Shown here one piece after another: positions 8,051-16,379 of a stretch of DNA of 64,000 bases. The number at the start of each line of letters is the position of its first letter. The stretch's first letter is position 1. This DNA is from CAYNRE01 sp964399535 (lineage in GTDB: Bacteria; Planctomycetota; Planctomycetia; Pirellulales; CAYNRE01): assembly GCA_964399535.1 (NCBI GenBank), contig CAYNRE010000037.1, positions 102,153-166,152 of the forward strand. The letters are read 5' to 3'. The notes under the pieces are model-generated. The model saw only the letters and a list, made by a program, of their open reading frames with translations, ran no database searches and was not told the origin of the DNA. The translations under genes were made by a program, and so were the position numbers.

Positions 8051-9373
8051 ATGTCGCTGTTTGAAGCCAGTGAAGCCTCGAACCGCCGCCGCGCTCAACC
8101 GCTTGCCGCGCGGATGCGGCCCGCGCTGCTCGAAGAGTTCGTCGGCCAGCAACACTTCCTGGGCGAGGGGAAGCTGCTGCGCCGGCTGCTGCAGGCCGAC
8201 CGGCTGGGGTCGGTCATTTTTTACGGCCCGCCCGGAACCGGCAAAACCACGCTGGCCCGGCTTTTGGCCCGTGCCAGCCGCGCCCACTTCGTACCGATCA
8301 ACGCGGTCACCAGTGGCGTGAAAGAGCTCCGCCAGGTGCTCGACCAGGCCCGCGACCGGCTCTCGGCGGCCGGGCAGAAAACGCTGGTATTTGTCGACGA
8401 AATTCACCGTTTCAACCGGGCACAGCAAGATGTGTTGCTGCCCGACGTGGAAGACGGCGTGGCGATTCTGGTGGGGGCGACCACGCAAAACCCGTTCTTT
8501 GCCATCAACAGCGCGCTGATCAGCCGCAGCCGGGTCTTCGAGTTCGAGCCGCTTTCGGTAGACGACATTAAATCGTTGGTTCGCCGCGCGCTGGCCGACC
8601 CGGACCGGGGGCTGGGGCAAATTCCGACCCGGCTCGACGACGAGGCGCTCGACTTTCTGGCCGAGGCGAGCGACGGCGACGCCCGCCGGGCTCTGTCGGC
8701 CCTGGAGGTGGCGGTGCTCAGTTCCAGCGAGCGTCCGCTGCCTATTACGCGGCAGTTGATCGAGGAATCGCTGCAGCGCAAGGCGGTGCAGTACGATCGC
8801 GACGGCGACAGCCATTACGACGTGACTAGCGCCTTGATCAAGAGCATTCGCGGCAGCGACCCGGATGCCGCCATTTATTGGTTGGCCCGCATGCTCGAAG
8901 CCGGCGAGGAGGTCCGCTTTCTTGCCCGGCGACTGGTAATTCTGGCCAGCGAAGACGTGGGGAACGCCGATCCCCAGGCACTGCTGCTGGCCGTGGCGGC
9001 CATGCAGGCCACGGAGTTCGTGGGGCTGCCCGAATGCCAACTGGCGCTGGCCCAGGCGGTGACCTACCTGGCCTGTGCCCCCAAGTCGAACGCCTCGATG
9101 AAAGCGATCGCGCTGGCCCGGCAAGATGTCGCCCAGGGCCGGCTCCTGCCCGTGCCGGTGCACCTGCGCGATGGCCACTACGCGGGGGCTCAGCGGCTGG
9201 GGCACGGCCAGGGCTACCAGTACAGCCACGACGCGGCCGAGGGGGTCGCGGCCCAGGATTACCTGGGAGTTGAGAAGGACTACTACCAGCCGGTTCCGCG
9301 CGGGTTCGAGGCCGAGTTGGCCCAGCGGTTGGCCTTGCTGCGGCAGCGGCTGCGGGGAAAGCCCGCCGAGTAG
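8051..9373 (+). CDS. rarA: replication-associated recombination protein A (RarA/MgsA, AAA+)
   Basis: A 440-residue AAA+ ATPase of the clamp-loader group that acts at stalled replication forks. Walker A GPPGTGKT is at 59-66 and Walker B with DEIHRF at 116-121; NAVTSGVKELR and TTQNPFFAINSALISRSRVFEFEPL are characteristic of RarA, followed by the C-terminal tetramerisation part (CAPKSNASMKAI, VPVHLRD, GYQYSHDA). The ATG at 8051 was chosen because homology begins there; upstream bases (GC-rich, about 50) are non-coding in character. It is monocistronic, convergent with the TerC gene. Confidence 0.95.
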   Translation: MSLFEASEASNRRRAQPLAARMRPALLEEFVGQQHFLGEGKLLRRLLQADRLGSVIFYGPPGTGKTTLARLLARASRAHFVPINAVTSGVKELRQVLDQARDRLSAAGQKTLVFVDEIHRFNRAQQDVLLPDVEDGVAILVGATTQNPFFAINSALISRSRVFEFEPLSVDDIKSLVRRALADPDRGLGQIPTRLDDEALDFLAEASDGDARRALSALEVAVLSSSERPLPITRQLIEESLQRKAVQYDRDGDSHYDVTSALIKSIRGSDPDAAIYWLARMLEAGEEVRFLARRLVILASEDVGNADPQALLLAVAAMQATEFVGLPECQLALAQAVTYLACAPKSNASMKAIALARQDVAQGRLLPVPVHLRDGHYAGAQRLGHGQGYQYSHDAAEGVAAQDYLGVEKDYYQPVPRGFEAELAQRLALLRQRLRGKPAE

Positions 9374-9449
9374 CGCGGTCGCGTCGAGAGCGCCGAATCG
9401 CTGCCCCTCCCGCCAGGCCCGGTTCCGCCAGCAAGCCCACTGTTTCGGC

Positions 9450-10436
9450 TTAGCTTGGCGAGGAGGTGCCGTCGGTCAGGGCCCCCTTGTGGCGATCTTC
9501 GCGGCGTTTGGCCACGATGCTGGCCACGATCGAGACGGCGATCAGCGAGGCGATGACCACCAGCGAGGCCCAATCGGGTAGCGGCCACCAGTGGTGGTCC
9601 CACCACTTGATAATCATCTTGGTCCCGATGAAGACCAGGATCGCAGCCAGGCCGTAGTGCAGGTAGCGGAACATATCCATCACGCCGGCCAGCAGGAAGT
9701 AGAGCGCCCGCAGCCCGAGGATGGCGAAGATATTCGAGGTGAAGACGATGAAGCGATCCTGAGTGATGCCGAAGATGGCCGGCACGCTGTCGACGGCGAA
9801 CAGCACGTCGGTGCTTTCCACGACCAACAGCACCAGGAACAGCGGGGTAACGCACAACTTGCCGTCGAGGCGGACGAAGAATCGCTCGCCATGATCGCCC
9901 GAGGCGATGGGCAGCAGTTTTCGCGCCAGCCGCAACACGGGGTTGTGCTCGGGGTCGACGTCCGAATCGCTGCTGACGGCCAGCTTGACCCCGGTGTACA
10001 CCAGGAAAATGCCGAACACGGCGGCCATCCAGTGGAACCGCTCGAGCAGTTCCCCGCCCACCATGACAAAGGTGAGCCGCATGGCCACGGCCCCCAAAAT
10101 GCCCCAGAACAAGATGCGGTACTGGTACTTCTTGGGAACCTTGAAATAACCGAAGATCACCGCGAACACGAACACGTTGTCGATCGAGAGCGACCACTCG
10201 ATCAGGTAGCCGGTGAGAAAGAGCTGGGCGACGTGAAACCCCTGCCAGAACCAAAGCAGGGCGTTGAACACCAGTGCCAGCGAGCACCACATCAGGGTGC
10301 CCCAGGCCGCCTCGCGGACCGTGGTTTCACGCGAATGGCGGTGGAAAACCCCCAGGTCGAGCACCAGCAGGACGGCGACCACGGCACCGAATCCGAGCCA
10401 GTGGGCCAAGGTGGCGTCGACCAATTGTCCGTTCAA
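9450..10436 (-). CDS. TerC/Alx-family integral membrane protein
   Basis: A polytopic membrane protein of about 328 residues in the TerC/Alx family (implicated in manganese or metal export and tellurite resistance). The signature TDVLFAVDSVPAIFGITQD and the following FTSNIFAILGLRALYF are present, as are IEWSLSIDNVFVFAVIF (acidic SxDNxFV motif) and about seven hydrophobic spans. I chose the TTG at 10436, which begins LNGQLVDATLAHW and is preceded by AAAGGAT; the open frame continues to 10601 but the extra 55 residues are Pro/Arg-rich and unlike a family N terminus. The C-terminal cytoplasmic tail is short and basic (KRREDRHKG). Confidence 0.85.
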   Translation of the reverse strand: MNGQLVDATLAHWLGFGAVVAVLLVLDLGVFHRHSRETTVREAAWGTLMWCSLALVFNALLWFWQGFHVAQLFLTGYLIEWSLSIDNVFVFAVIFGYFKVPKKYQYRILFWGILGAVAMRLTFVMVGGELLERFHWMAAVFGIFLVYTGVKLAVSSDSDVDPEHNPVLRLARKLLPIASGDHGERFFVRLDGKLCVTPLFLVLLVVESTDVLFAVDSVPAIFGITQDRFIVFTSNIFAILGLRALYFLLAGVMDMFRYLHYGLAAILVFIGTKMIIKWWDHHWWPLPDWASLVVIASLIAVSIVASIVAKRREDRHKGALTDGTSSPS

Positions 10437-10639
10437 CGAAGCATCCTTTCGGGGACCTGGAATGCCCGCGGGGGCCTCAGTCGTGGGTCGAGCCGAGGCC
10501 GCGCCGGCGGGGATGAGCTGGCCAAGTCGATCGGGCTTCGGGCCGCACCGGTACCGCGTCAGGCGCGGCGACCCAACCAAACCGTCAGCGGGCCACGGCA
10601 AAACGGAACTGGCGGAAGCCTAACAAGGGCCGCCCGGGG

Positions 10640-10963
10640 TTACCAGCCCATGACCATATTCGACTCGATCACCCGGCGGGCCCGTTCCAGGTCGGTGCCG
10701 GTCTCGTGCATGTACAGGCGAATGGCGTGCAGCTTGTCGCCCGAGGCCTTGGCCAGGCAATCGCGGGCCACGCCGCAAACCTCGACGTTGCCCGAGAGCC
10801 CCAGGGCGCTTTTGGAAATCACCCAGGTATCGCGGGGGCGTTTGGTCAGCCGGAGCATGCGTTCGCTGGGATACGCATCTTGCACCACGCTGGTGGCGGC
10901 CGCCTCGGAATCGGCCCAGGTGATGATAATGTGATTCTCGGTTTCGACCTCGTAGAGCGGCAT
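10640..10963 (-). CDS. small hypothetical protein (107 aa)
   Basis: A soluble 107-residue protein beginning MPLYEVETENHIIITWAD, with a strong GGGAG site 7-11 bases before the ATG at 10963. The composition (mixed alpha/beta, MLRLTKRPRDTWVISKSALGL, then a helical C terminus ending ERARRVIESNMVMGW) is protein-like, and a long open frame upstream of this start lacks it. I do not recognise the family. It sits between the TerC gene and the amidotransferase gene on the same strand, but gaps of about 200 and 280 bases argue against an operon. Confidence 0.7.
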   Translation of the reverse strand: MPLYEVETENHIIITWADSEAAATSVVQDAYPSERMLRLTKRPRDTWVISKSALGLSGNVEVCGVARDCLAKASGDKLHAIRLYMHETGTDLERARRVIESNMVMGW

Positions 10964-11244
10964 GGCAGGTCTCCCTAAGACGGGGTGTGGTGTGCCAATC
11001 GCCGGGCCTGGGGGGTCGTGCGACTTGAGGCGCCCCAGAGCAGCCCCAACCGGATCGAACCAGCGCCCCGCCACCCGTGTGACGGCATTGATCGAGCTGG
11101 TGGGCTCGGCTATGAACTCTGTGTGAAGCATGGTAAGGCCCCCGCCGCGAGGCGTCAACGAGCACGCCTCGCTCGGCCCGGGCAATCGGTCGAACCCGCC
11201 GGCAATCGGCCCGGGAAATCGCTAGAACCCTTGGGGGGAACGCC

Positions 11245-12093
11245 TCAAACCGGGCTATGCAGCTCGGTCCGGCCCTGGGCATCGACCGATAGCAGGCCGC
11301 CGTCGGGTACCTCGGTCCAGCGATCGGCGGTCGAGGGTTCCGATCCGATGGCCACGGCCCAATAGGGCTGCCCAGCGGGAGGTTGGGCCGCCGGCGCTCC
11401 GCCGCCTTGCCAAGCGGGAGGCCGCTGGAGCCGGGTCCACCAGAGCGTTCGCTTCCAACGGCTGGCCACCAGCGTCTGGCCGTCGGTGATCAGCAGGTTT
11501 AGCGCCGTGGGACGCTCTTCGCCGCTGACGGGCGTGGCGGCCACCAGGTCGTGTATCACCTGGCTCACCGTTTGCGCCAGCAACGCCGGGTCGCAGGCGG
11601 CACCGCTGGGGGCGTCGATCGCCGCACCGGCAGCCCGGAGCCGGGCCAGAATCCAGAGGAATACCAGCTCGCTATCGGTGCTACCCGCCCGGGCCGATTT
11701 CAAATCGGGGGCCAGGTCGGCTTCGATCGCCGGGACCACCTCGCTGAAGCGCGACACGGTACCGTTGTGGACCAGCATCCAGCGCCCCCAGGTGAAGGGG
11801 TGCGTGTTGGCCAGACTTACGGTGCCGACCGAGGCAAGCCGCACGTGGGCCAGGATGGTCTGGCTGGCCAATGCGGTCACGGCCGGGCCGAACTGGGGAT
11901 CGTCGCCGGCGGAGAGCACCGAGCGCATGGTTTGGGGCTGCCCCCGTTCGTACCAGCCCAGGCCCCAGCCATCGGGATGCGCTCGCCCCTCGAAGTCGGA
12001 GCGGCTCTGGCAGACCAGAGAATTGGCCTCGCAGAGGAGCGGCGCTTCAACCCGAGTCGGATGGCTGGCACGCAGGGCGAAGAGACGGCACAT
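11245..12093 (-). CDS. class II glutamine amidotransferase (YafJ/EgtC-like)
   Basis: A 282-residue N-terminal-nucleophile amidotransferase or amidohydrolase. Cys2 is the predicted nucleophile; family motifs follow: HPDGWGLGWYE, ILAHVRLAS and NTHPFTWGRWMLVHNGTV. In ergothioneine synthesis the related EgtC cleaves a gamma-glutamyl amide bond; other members serve as glutaminase modules. It is the last gene of a minus-strand set: the GCS2-type ligase ends only 9 bases upstream, preceded by RimK-family and C39-like genes. In that setting a hydrolytic role on a gamma-glutamyl or peptide intermediate is plausible. The start is fixed by the need for Met-Cys. Confidence 0.85.
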   Translation of the reverse strand: MCRLFALRASHPTRVEAPLLCEANSLVCQSRSDFEGRAHPDGWGLGWYERGQPQTMRSVLSAGDDPQFGPAVTALASQTILAHVRLASVGTVSLANTHPFTWGRWMLVHNGTVSRFSEVVPAIEADLAPDLKSARAGSTDSELVFLWILARLRAAGAAIDAPSGAACDPALLAQTVSQVIHDLVAATPVSGEERPTALNLLITDGQTLVASRWKRTLWWTRLQRPPAWQGGGAPAAQPPAGQPYWAVAIGSEPSTADRWTEVPDGGLLSVDAQGRTELHSPV

Positions 12094-12102
12094 GGCGGTC
12101 GC

Positions 12103-13350
12103 TCACTTCGGGGAGAACATTCGGTTTGCGCTCAGGCACTCGGCCAATTGGCCGTACACTTGCCGCAACCGCCGGGCGCTCGGTTGCAGGCCAACCGCCT
12201 GGAGGATGCGCCGGGCTAGGGGGCCCTCGTTCACGACTTGCCCCAGGCAGGGCCGAAACTCATCGTCCAACCAGGGTGCCAGCTGCGGCGAATCCAGCAA
12301 ATGGCGCCACACCTGCCCGGCCGTCGCCGGTCGCCTTCCAGCATACCCGAAGAGCTCCAGGAACGCCGAATCGTCGAGCGGGGCCTGGTCGGCCTGGTCG
12401 ATGGTGCGCTGGAGCAGTTCGGCCAGGGGGGCGCACTGCCAGGCCTGTTGCCGGGCCAACGTGGCGGTGCGCTCGGCGACCAGCATGCGCACCGTGGCGG
12501 CCACGAGCGCCACGATGGCCAGGTCGGCGGCCGGGCACTCCTGGACATCGAGCAGACGAATCTCGATCGTCTGTCGCTGGAACCGGGCGATGGCGCCCCG
12601 GGCATTGAGCCACTCGTCTTGCAGCACCTGATCCGGGTCCCAGGGGGTGATGTCCCGGTACATGGGTTCCAGGATGGTCCGCCGATAGTCGAGCGGGGTA
12701 AACACCGGTTCGGGAATCACGGTTCCGGTGATCGACGGAATTCGATCGCAATTGTGCCGATAAACCTCGAGCCGCTGGTCGAGCCGGCCGGTGGGGCGGC
12801 CCTCGCAAAGCGGCGAGCTGGCGGCCAGCGCCGGCAACAGGGGCAGTACCAGCCGGATCGCCGCGTGCAAGCGGGCAAACTCCTGGTCGTCGGCAAACGG
12901 CAGATTGAGATGCACGCTCTGCAGGTTGGCCCAGCCGTGCCCCCGACAATCGAAGATCCGGTCGAAGCTGGCGTAAAAGTCGCCGCCGTCGTGGGGCCAA
13001 AGCCGTGTTTGCTCGGCCGGATTCATCCAGGGGTGCATGCCGGTCGGCAGGAGCCGGGCGCCGTGCGCCGCCAGAAGGGCTTGGATTCGGCCAACGCTCT
13101 CGGCGAATTGGCCGGCCAGGCCCGAAAGCCGGGGGGCGGGCTGGGTGGTCTTGAGCTCGATGACGTGGGCCACGAGCTCGTTGGACCAGGTGACGGGGCC
13201 GGCCTCGACATCCGAGGTGACGGCGCCCTGCTGGTCGCGAAGCACCCGGTCGGCCCAGGGGCGCACGTCGAGCGTTTCGGCGTCGACGATCATGTATTCC
13301 AGCTCGACCCCGAAACAGTCGAACAGGTGGCGCGCGGCGCGGGGGCTCAC
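12103..13350 (-). CDS. GCS2-type carboxylate-amine ligase (glutamate-cysteine ligase family 2)
   Basis: A 415-residue ATP-dependent carboxylate-amine ligase of the GCS2 fold. The N-terminal FGVELEYMIVDAETLDV carries the metal-binding ExE pattern of the family, and SIHLN-like positions appear as LQSVHLNLPFAD. The C-terminal QTIEIRLLDVQECPAADLAIVALVAA matches the active-site strand of GCS2 proteins. These enzymes join glutamate to cysteine or to other amines. The GTG start at 13350 overlaps the RimK-family stop by four bases (GTGA), indicating translational coupling. With an ATP-grasp ligase upstream and an amidotransferase downstream, the substrate is probably a dedicated metabolite or peptide rather than glutathione; that is inference. 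Confidence 0.85.
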   Translation of the reverse strand: MSPRAARHLFDCFGVELEYMIVDAETLDVRPWADRVLRDQQGAVTSDVEAGPVTWSNELVAHVIELKTTQPAPRLSGLAGQFAESVGRIQALLAAHGARLLPTGMHPWMNPAEQTRLWPHDGGDFYASFDRIFDCRGHGWANLQSVHLNLPFADDQEFARLHAAIRLVLPLLPALAASSPLCEGRPTGRLDQRLEVYRHNCDRIPSITGTVIPEPVFTPLDYRRTILEPMYRDITPWDPDQVLQDEWLNARGAIARFQRQTIEIRLLDVQECPAADLAIVALVAATVRMLVAERTATLARQQAWQCAPLAELLQRTIDQADQAPLDDSAFLELFGYAGRRPATAGQVWRHLLDSPQLAPWLDDEFRPCLGQVVNEGPLARRILQAVGLQPSARRLRQVYGQLAECLSANRMFSPK

Positions 13351-14816
13351 GAGGCGACCCGTCCCGCCTTACGGCTCTCCAGGCGGGCCAGGAACACGTC
13401 GACAATGCGATCGTAAAGGTCCTGTTTGAGCAGTTGATCTTCGACGCCCGCGTCGAGATTGGGATTATCGTTGACCTCGATGACCCAGCAATGCTTGTCT
13501 TGCTGCTTCAGGTCGACACCGTACAGCCCGCGTCCGATCAGGTTGGCGGCGCGCAACGAGGCGCGCACCACGTTGCGCGGAGCCAGTTCGATGGGCACCG
13601 TCTCGGTGCGGCCGTAACGGCGGCGACCGGGCCCCTCGCTCTTGGTGATCTGCCAGTGTTTGGGCACCATGTGATACCGGCAGGCATAGAGCGGACGCTG
13701 GTCGAGAACCCCGATTCGCCAGTCGAACTCGGTGGGCACGAACTCCTGGGCCACGAGCAGATCGGACCGCTCCAGATACTCTTCAGCCATGCGGCAGAAC
13801 TCGTCCGCGTTTTCCACCTTGACGACGCCGCGCGAGAAGCTGGCGTCGGGCTGCTTGAGCACACAGGGAAAACCCAGCTCATGGCCCACGCTACCCAGGT
13901 TCTCTCGATGCACGATCACGGTCCGCGGAATGGGTACCCGGTGGCGGCTGAGCAACTGGGCCAGGTAGACCTTGTTCGAGCATTTGACGATCGACTCGGG
14001 ATCGTCGATCACGACGAGCCCCTCCATCTCGGCTCGCCGGGCGAAGCGGTAGGTGTGGTGGTTTACCTGGGTTGTCTCGCGAATCCAAAGGGCGTCGAAT
14101 TCGGCCAGCCGGGCGTAGTCGTCTCGGCCGATCCGCTCGGTGCGCACCCCCTTGGATTCCGCCGCCCGTTCGAATCGCTGCAGCGCCTTTTCGTCCGAAG
14201 GGGGGCATTCCTCCTGTGGGTTGACCAGGATTCCCAGGTCGTATTTCGGCGCGGCCCGGCGGCGGAGGCTCACCCTCCGGCCGGCGAAGTATTCGGTGGC
14301 CACGTCGATGACAAAGGCCCGGTGATGCTCGGGTATCTCGCCCACCGGAATGGGTCCGATGCTGCGCAAGTGCCACTTGTGGTTGCGCGAGAAGTGGGCC
14401 CGCAAGAGCGGGGCCTGGAACAAGTTGAACAGCCGCAGGCTGAGGCTGTTGTAGCGCTTGGCTAGGTTCTTGCCGAAGTAGATCGAGAGCGTGAACTCGT
14501 CCGAGTGAATCGGCGCCAGGCTCTCTTGGATCAGCTTCTCGATGTCGTCCGACACAAAGCGCACGGCCGACTGCGACTTCATGTCTTGGATGGTCGTCAC
14601 GCTCGGTAAGGGTTTGTGCCCCCGCGCCGTGGCCAGCAGCGTGACGTAGTAGCCGGTGCTCTGGTAGCGGTAGGACCGGCACAGGTTAAACACTTTGGCC
14701 GTACGCATCTCGCCGTATTCCGGGCGAGTGAGATAGCTGCGGGCGTCGACAACTTCCACGTCCGGCAGATTGAACGGCCATTCCTTGACGTTATTTACGA
14801 CGATCAGGGTCGCCAT
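13347..14816 (-). CDS. RimK-family ATP-grasp ligase with N-terminal RimK-like companion domain
   Basis: A 489-residue protein with two parts. Residues 1-190 form the N-terminal domain of long RimK-family proteins (begins MATLIVVNNVKEWPFNLPD; later DIEKLIQESLAPIHSDEFTLSIYFGKN). Residues ~200-480 are an ATP-grasp ligase: DALWIRETTQVNHHTY, DDPESIVKCSNKVYLAQLL, PCVLKQPDASFSRGVVKV (ATP-binding Lys and glycine-rich loop), VAQEFVPTEFDWRIGVLDQ and the Mg-binding end VIEVNDNPNLDAGVEDQ. ATP-grasp enzymes couple ATP hydrolysis to carboxylate-amine bond formation; RimK adds glutamates to ribosomal protein S6. The start overlaps the upstream C39-like gene by 26 bases and the stop overlaps the next ligase by four. 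The acceptor is not evident. Confidence 0.9.
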   Translation of the reverse strand: MATLIVVNNVKEWPFNLPDVEVVDARSYLTRPEYGEMRTAKVFNLCRSYRYQSTGYYVTLLATARGHKPLPSVTTIQDMKSQSAVRFVSDDIEKLIQESLAPIHSDEFTLSIYFGKNLAKRYNSLSLRLFNLFQAPLLRAHFSRNHKWHLRSIGPIPVGEIPEHHRAFVIDVATEYFAGRRVSLRRRAAPKYDLGILVNPQEECPPSDEKALQRFERAAESKGVRTERIGRDDYARLAEFDALWIRETTQVNHHTYRFARRAEMEGLVVIDDPESIVKCSNKVYLAQLLSRHRVPIPRTVIVHRENLGSVGHELGFPCVLKQPDASFSRGVVKVENADEFCRMAEEYLERSDLLVAQEFVPTEFDWRIGVLDQRPLYACRYHMVPKHWQITKSEGPGRRRYGRTETVPIELAPRNVVRASLRAANLIGRGLYGVDLKQQDKHCWVIEVNDNPNLDAGVEDQLLKQDLYDRIVDVFLARLESRKAGRVAS

Positions 14817-15537
14817 GTCGGTCCGTCTTGCGGTCCTTGCGTGGGGTGATGATTAAGAGATTCGCATCGTAGGTAACAATTCCCAACAGGATGGCGCACA
14901 GCAACCGGTCGATGCTCACCAGGTACTTGTGGCGCTGGCTGAGGGGCGTGGGCGAGGTCGGGTCGGCCACCAACACCTGGCGCTCGTCGGGGTGGTAACC
15001 GCAGAGCACCACGAAATGGCCCTGCGGTTCCCCCCGCAAGTCGTCGGGGTCCAGTTCCGGTCCGTACTCGCGCTGCGTGCGGTACAGGTACGTGGCACTC
15101 AAACCGGTGAGGATCGGGTGCCCGCGGAGCAGGTACTTTCGGATCAACCCGGTGGTCAGGTCCGCCAGGCGAATCTGGCCCCCCCGCTCCAGAAACTCCA
15201 GGTAAGCCGCCGTGGCGGTGCGGAGCCGGGCCGAGTGTTTGTACTGAAGCTGTGCCCGCAGCCGTTCGGCCAGCGGGGGTGCCCCCGCTTCGAACCAGGT
15301 GGGGTCATAAATCTCCAGGTTGTAGGTGTAAATGCGGGCATCGAACCCTTGCCGTAGGGCGTGGCACCCCAAGAGCACGGCCAGGGTGCCGCCCCCCTCC
15401 AGGTGTGGAACCTCGGTCACCACGCGGTCGAGAGAAACGTCGTGCCCGTAAAAGCGATACAGCGCTTGCAGGCAGGTCGGCCCGCAGGTGGTCAGGTCGG
15501 GCTGCGGCAGGATGTCGACGTCGAGCCTGGTTTCCAC
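14791..15537 (-). CDS. C39-like papain-fold cysteine peptidase
   Basis: A 248-residue cytoplasmic protein with the C39 catalytic pattern: oxyanion Gln12 (ILPQPD), nucleophile Cys18 in TTCGPTC, His in PQGHFVVLCGY and Asp in VLVADPTSP. C39 peptidases cleave double-glycine leaders of exported peptides; stand-alone members have other, mostly unknown, substrates. I chose the GTG at 15537 because AGGGAGG lies 8 bases upstream and homology begins at once. A longer frame to an ATG at 15693 has no binding site and its first 50 residues look non-coding. It is the first gene of the four-gene ligase/amidotransferase operon (next start overlaps by 26 bases), so it may release or transfer the product of the ligases. 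Confidence 0.8.
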   Translation of the reverse strand: METRLDVDILPQPDLTTCGPTCLQALYRFYGHDVSLDRVVTEVPHLEGGGTLAVLLGCHALRQGFDARIYTYNLEIYDPTWFEAGAPPLAERLRAQLQYKHSARLRTATAAYLEFLERGGQIRLADLTTGLIRKYLLRGHPILTGLSATYLYRTQREYGPELDPDDLRGEPQGHFVVLCGYHPDERQVLVADPTSPTPLSQRHKYLVSIDRLLCAILLGIVTYDANLLIITPRKDRKTDRHGDPDRRK

Positions 15538-15840
15538 GCTCGGCACCTCCCTGAGCGCCGCGTCGAGGCTGAGCTTCGCACCGCCCCTGGCACCTCCTTT
15601 GCCAGATCGGCCACTCGGGAGGAGAGGGGCTCCCCGCGAGTTCGGCTCCCAAGGAGCGCGAAAGTACGGCAAACTGGGGCGATTGTACTCCATTGCCGGC
15701 CAATCGGCCAGCACGACTTGCTCGGCCCCCGGGGGGGCCGCCGGGGTGGGAGAGCGCCGCCCGCCGCGGGCCAAGAAACGCCCCGGCCCAGCGAACTTAC
15801 TACCGGACCGCGAAAAAAGGGAACGAATACGGGGACCGCC
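15538..15840. other. divergent intergenic region
   Basis: 303 bases between the C39-like operon (minus) and the GYF-TM2 gene (plus). It must carry the operon promoter, but no clear -35/-10 pair is visible on either strand. A short GC-poor patch around 15670-15690 (CGATTGTACTC) is the only candidate. Confidence 0.45.
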
Positions 15841-16311
15841 ATGGATGCCAACTGGTATTACGCCCAACAGGGCGTGCAGTACGGACCGCTCTCGGAGGAT
15901 GACCTGCGACGCCTGGCCGGCGAGCGTCGCTTGGCGCCTAGCGACCTGGTCTGGCGAGTTGGAATGAGCGCCTGGGTCCCCGCCGCCCAGGTCAGCGGGC
16001 TGTTTCCGCCGCCTGGTTCGCCCGGAGCCCCACCCCCGCCGCTGCCACCGGCGATGGATTCGAGCAAGCGCATCGCGGCCGGGGTGTGCGCGATCCTGCT
16101 CGGTTCGCTCGGCGTTCACAAATTCATCTTGGGCTACACCGTGCCCGGAATCATCATGTTGCTGGTCACGCTGGTCGGGGGGTGCTTTACGTTCGGACTG
16201 GCCTCGGGGGCGATGCACCTGGTGGCCCTGATCGAGGGCATCATCTACCTTTCGAAGTCGGACCAGGACTTCTACCAGACCTATGTGCTGGGTCAGCGGC
16301 CCTGGTTCTGA
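15841..16311 (+). CDS. GYF-TM2 membrane protein
   Basis: A 156-residue protein with a clear three-part layout. Residues 4-55 are a GYF_2 domain (WYYAQQGVQYGPLSEDDL, then LVWRVGMSAWVPA), a fold that binds proline-rich peptides. Residues 58-72 are a Pro-rich linker. Residues 75-145 are a TM2 domain with two membrane helices joined by a short turn (IAAGVCAILLGSLGVHKFILGY, then GIIMLLVTLVGGCFTFG) and the conserved HKFILG. The combination is frequent in planctomycetes and verrucomicrobia; the role is unknown. The ATG at 15841 agrees with the domain boundary. Confidence 0.85.
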   Translation: MDANWYYAQQGVQYGPLSEDDLRRLAGERRLAPSDLVWRVGMSAWVPAAQVSGLFPPPGSPGAPPPPLPPAMDSSKRIAAGVCAILLGSLGVHKFILGYTVPGIIMLLVTLVGGCFTFGLASGAMHLVALIEGIIYLSKSDQDFYQTYVLGQRPWF

Positions 16312-16379
16312 GTAAAGCGGCTGGGCCGCCGCGGGCCCGTTTCGAGCTTGACCAGCAGCTTCTCGGCTGGGGCCACGGG

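Noticed and set aside
7592..9229. Open frame of 545 codons antisense to rarA
   Set aside because: Shadow of rarA, which has complete AAA+ motifs on the plus strand.
9591..10934. Open frame of 447 codons on the plus strand
   Set aside because: Antisense to the TerC gene; composition rich in Gln/His/Glu typical of shadows of membrane proteins.
12238..13416. Open frame of 392 codons on the plus strand
   Set aside because: Antisense to the GCS2-type ligase, with no domain.
15538..15693. Possible N-terminal extension of the C39-like protein to an ATG at 15693
   Set aside because: No ribosome binding site there; GTG at 15537 has AGGGAGG and the preceding 52 residues look non-coding.
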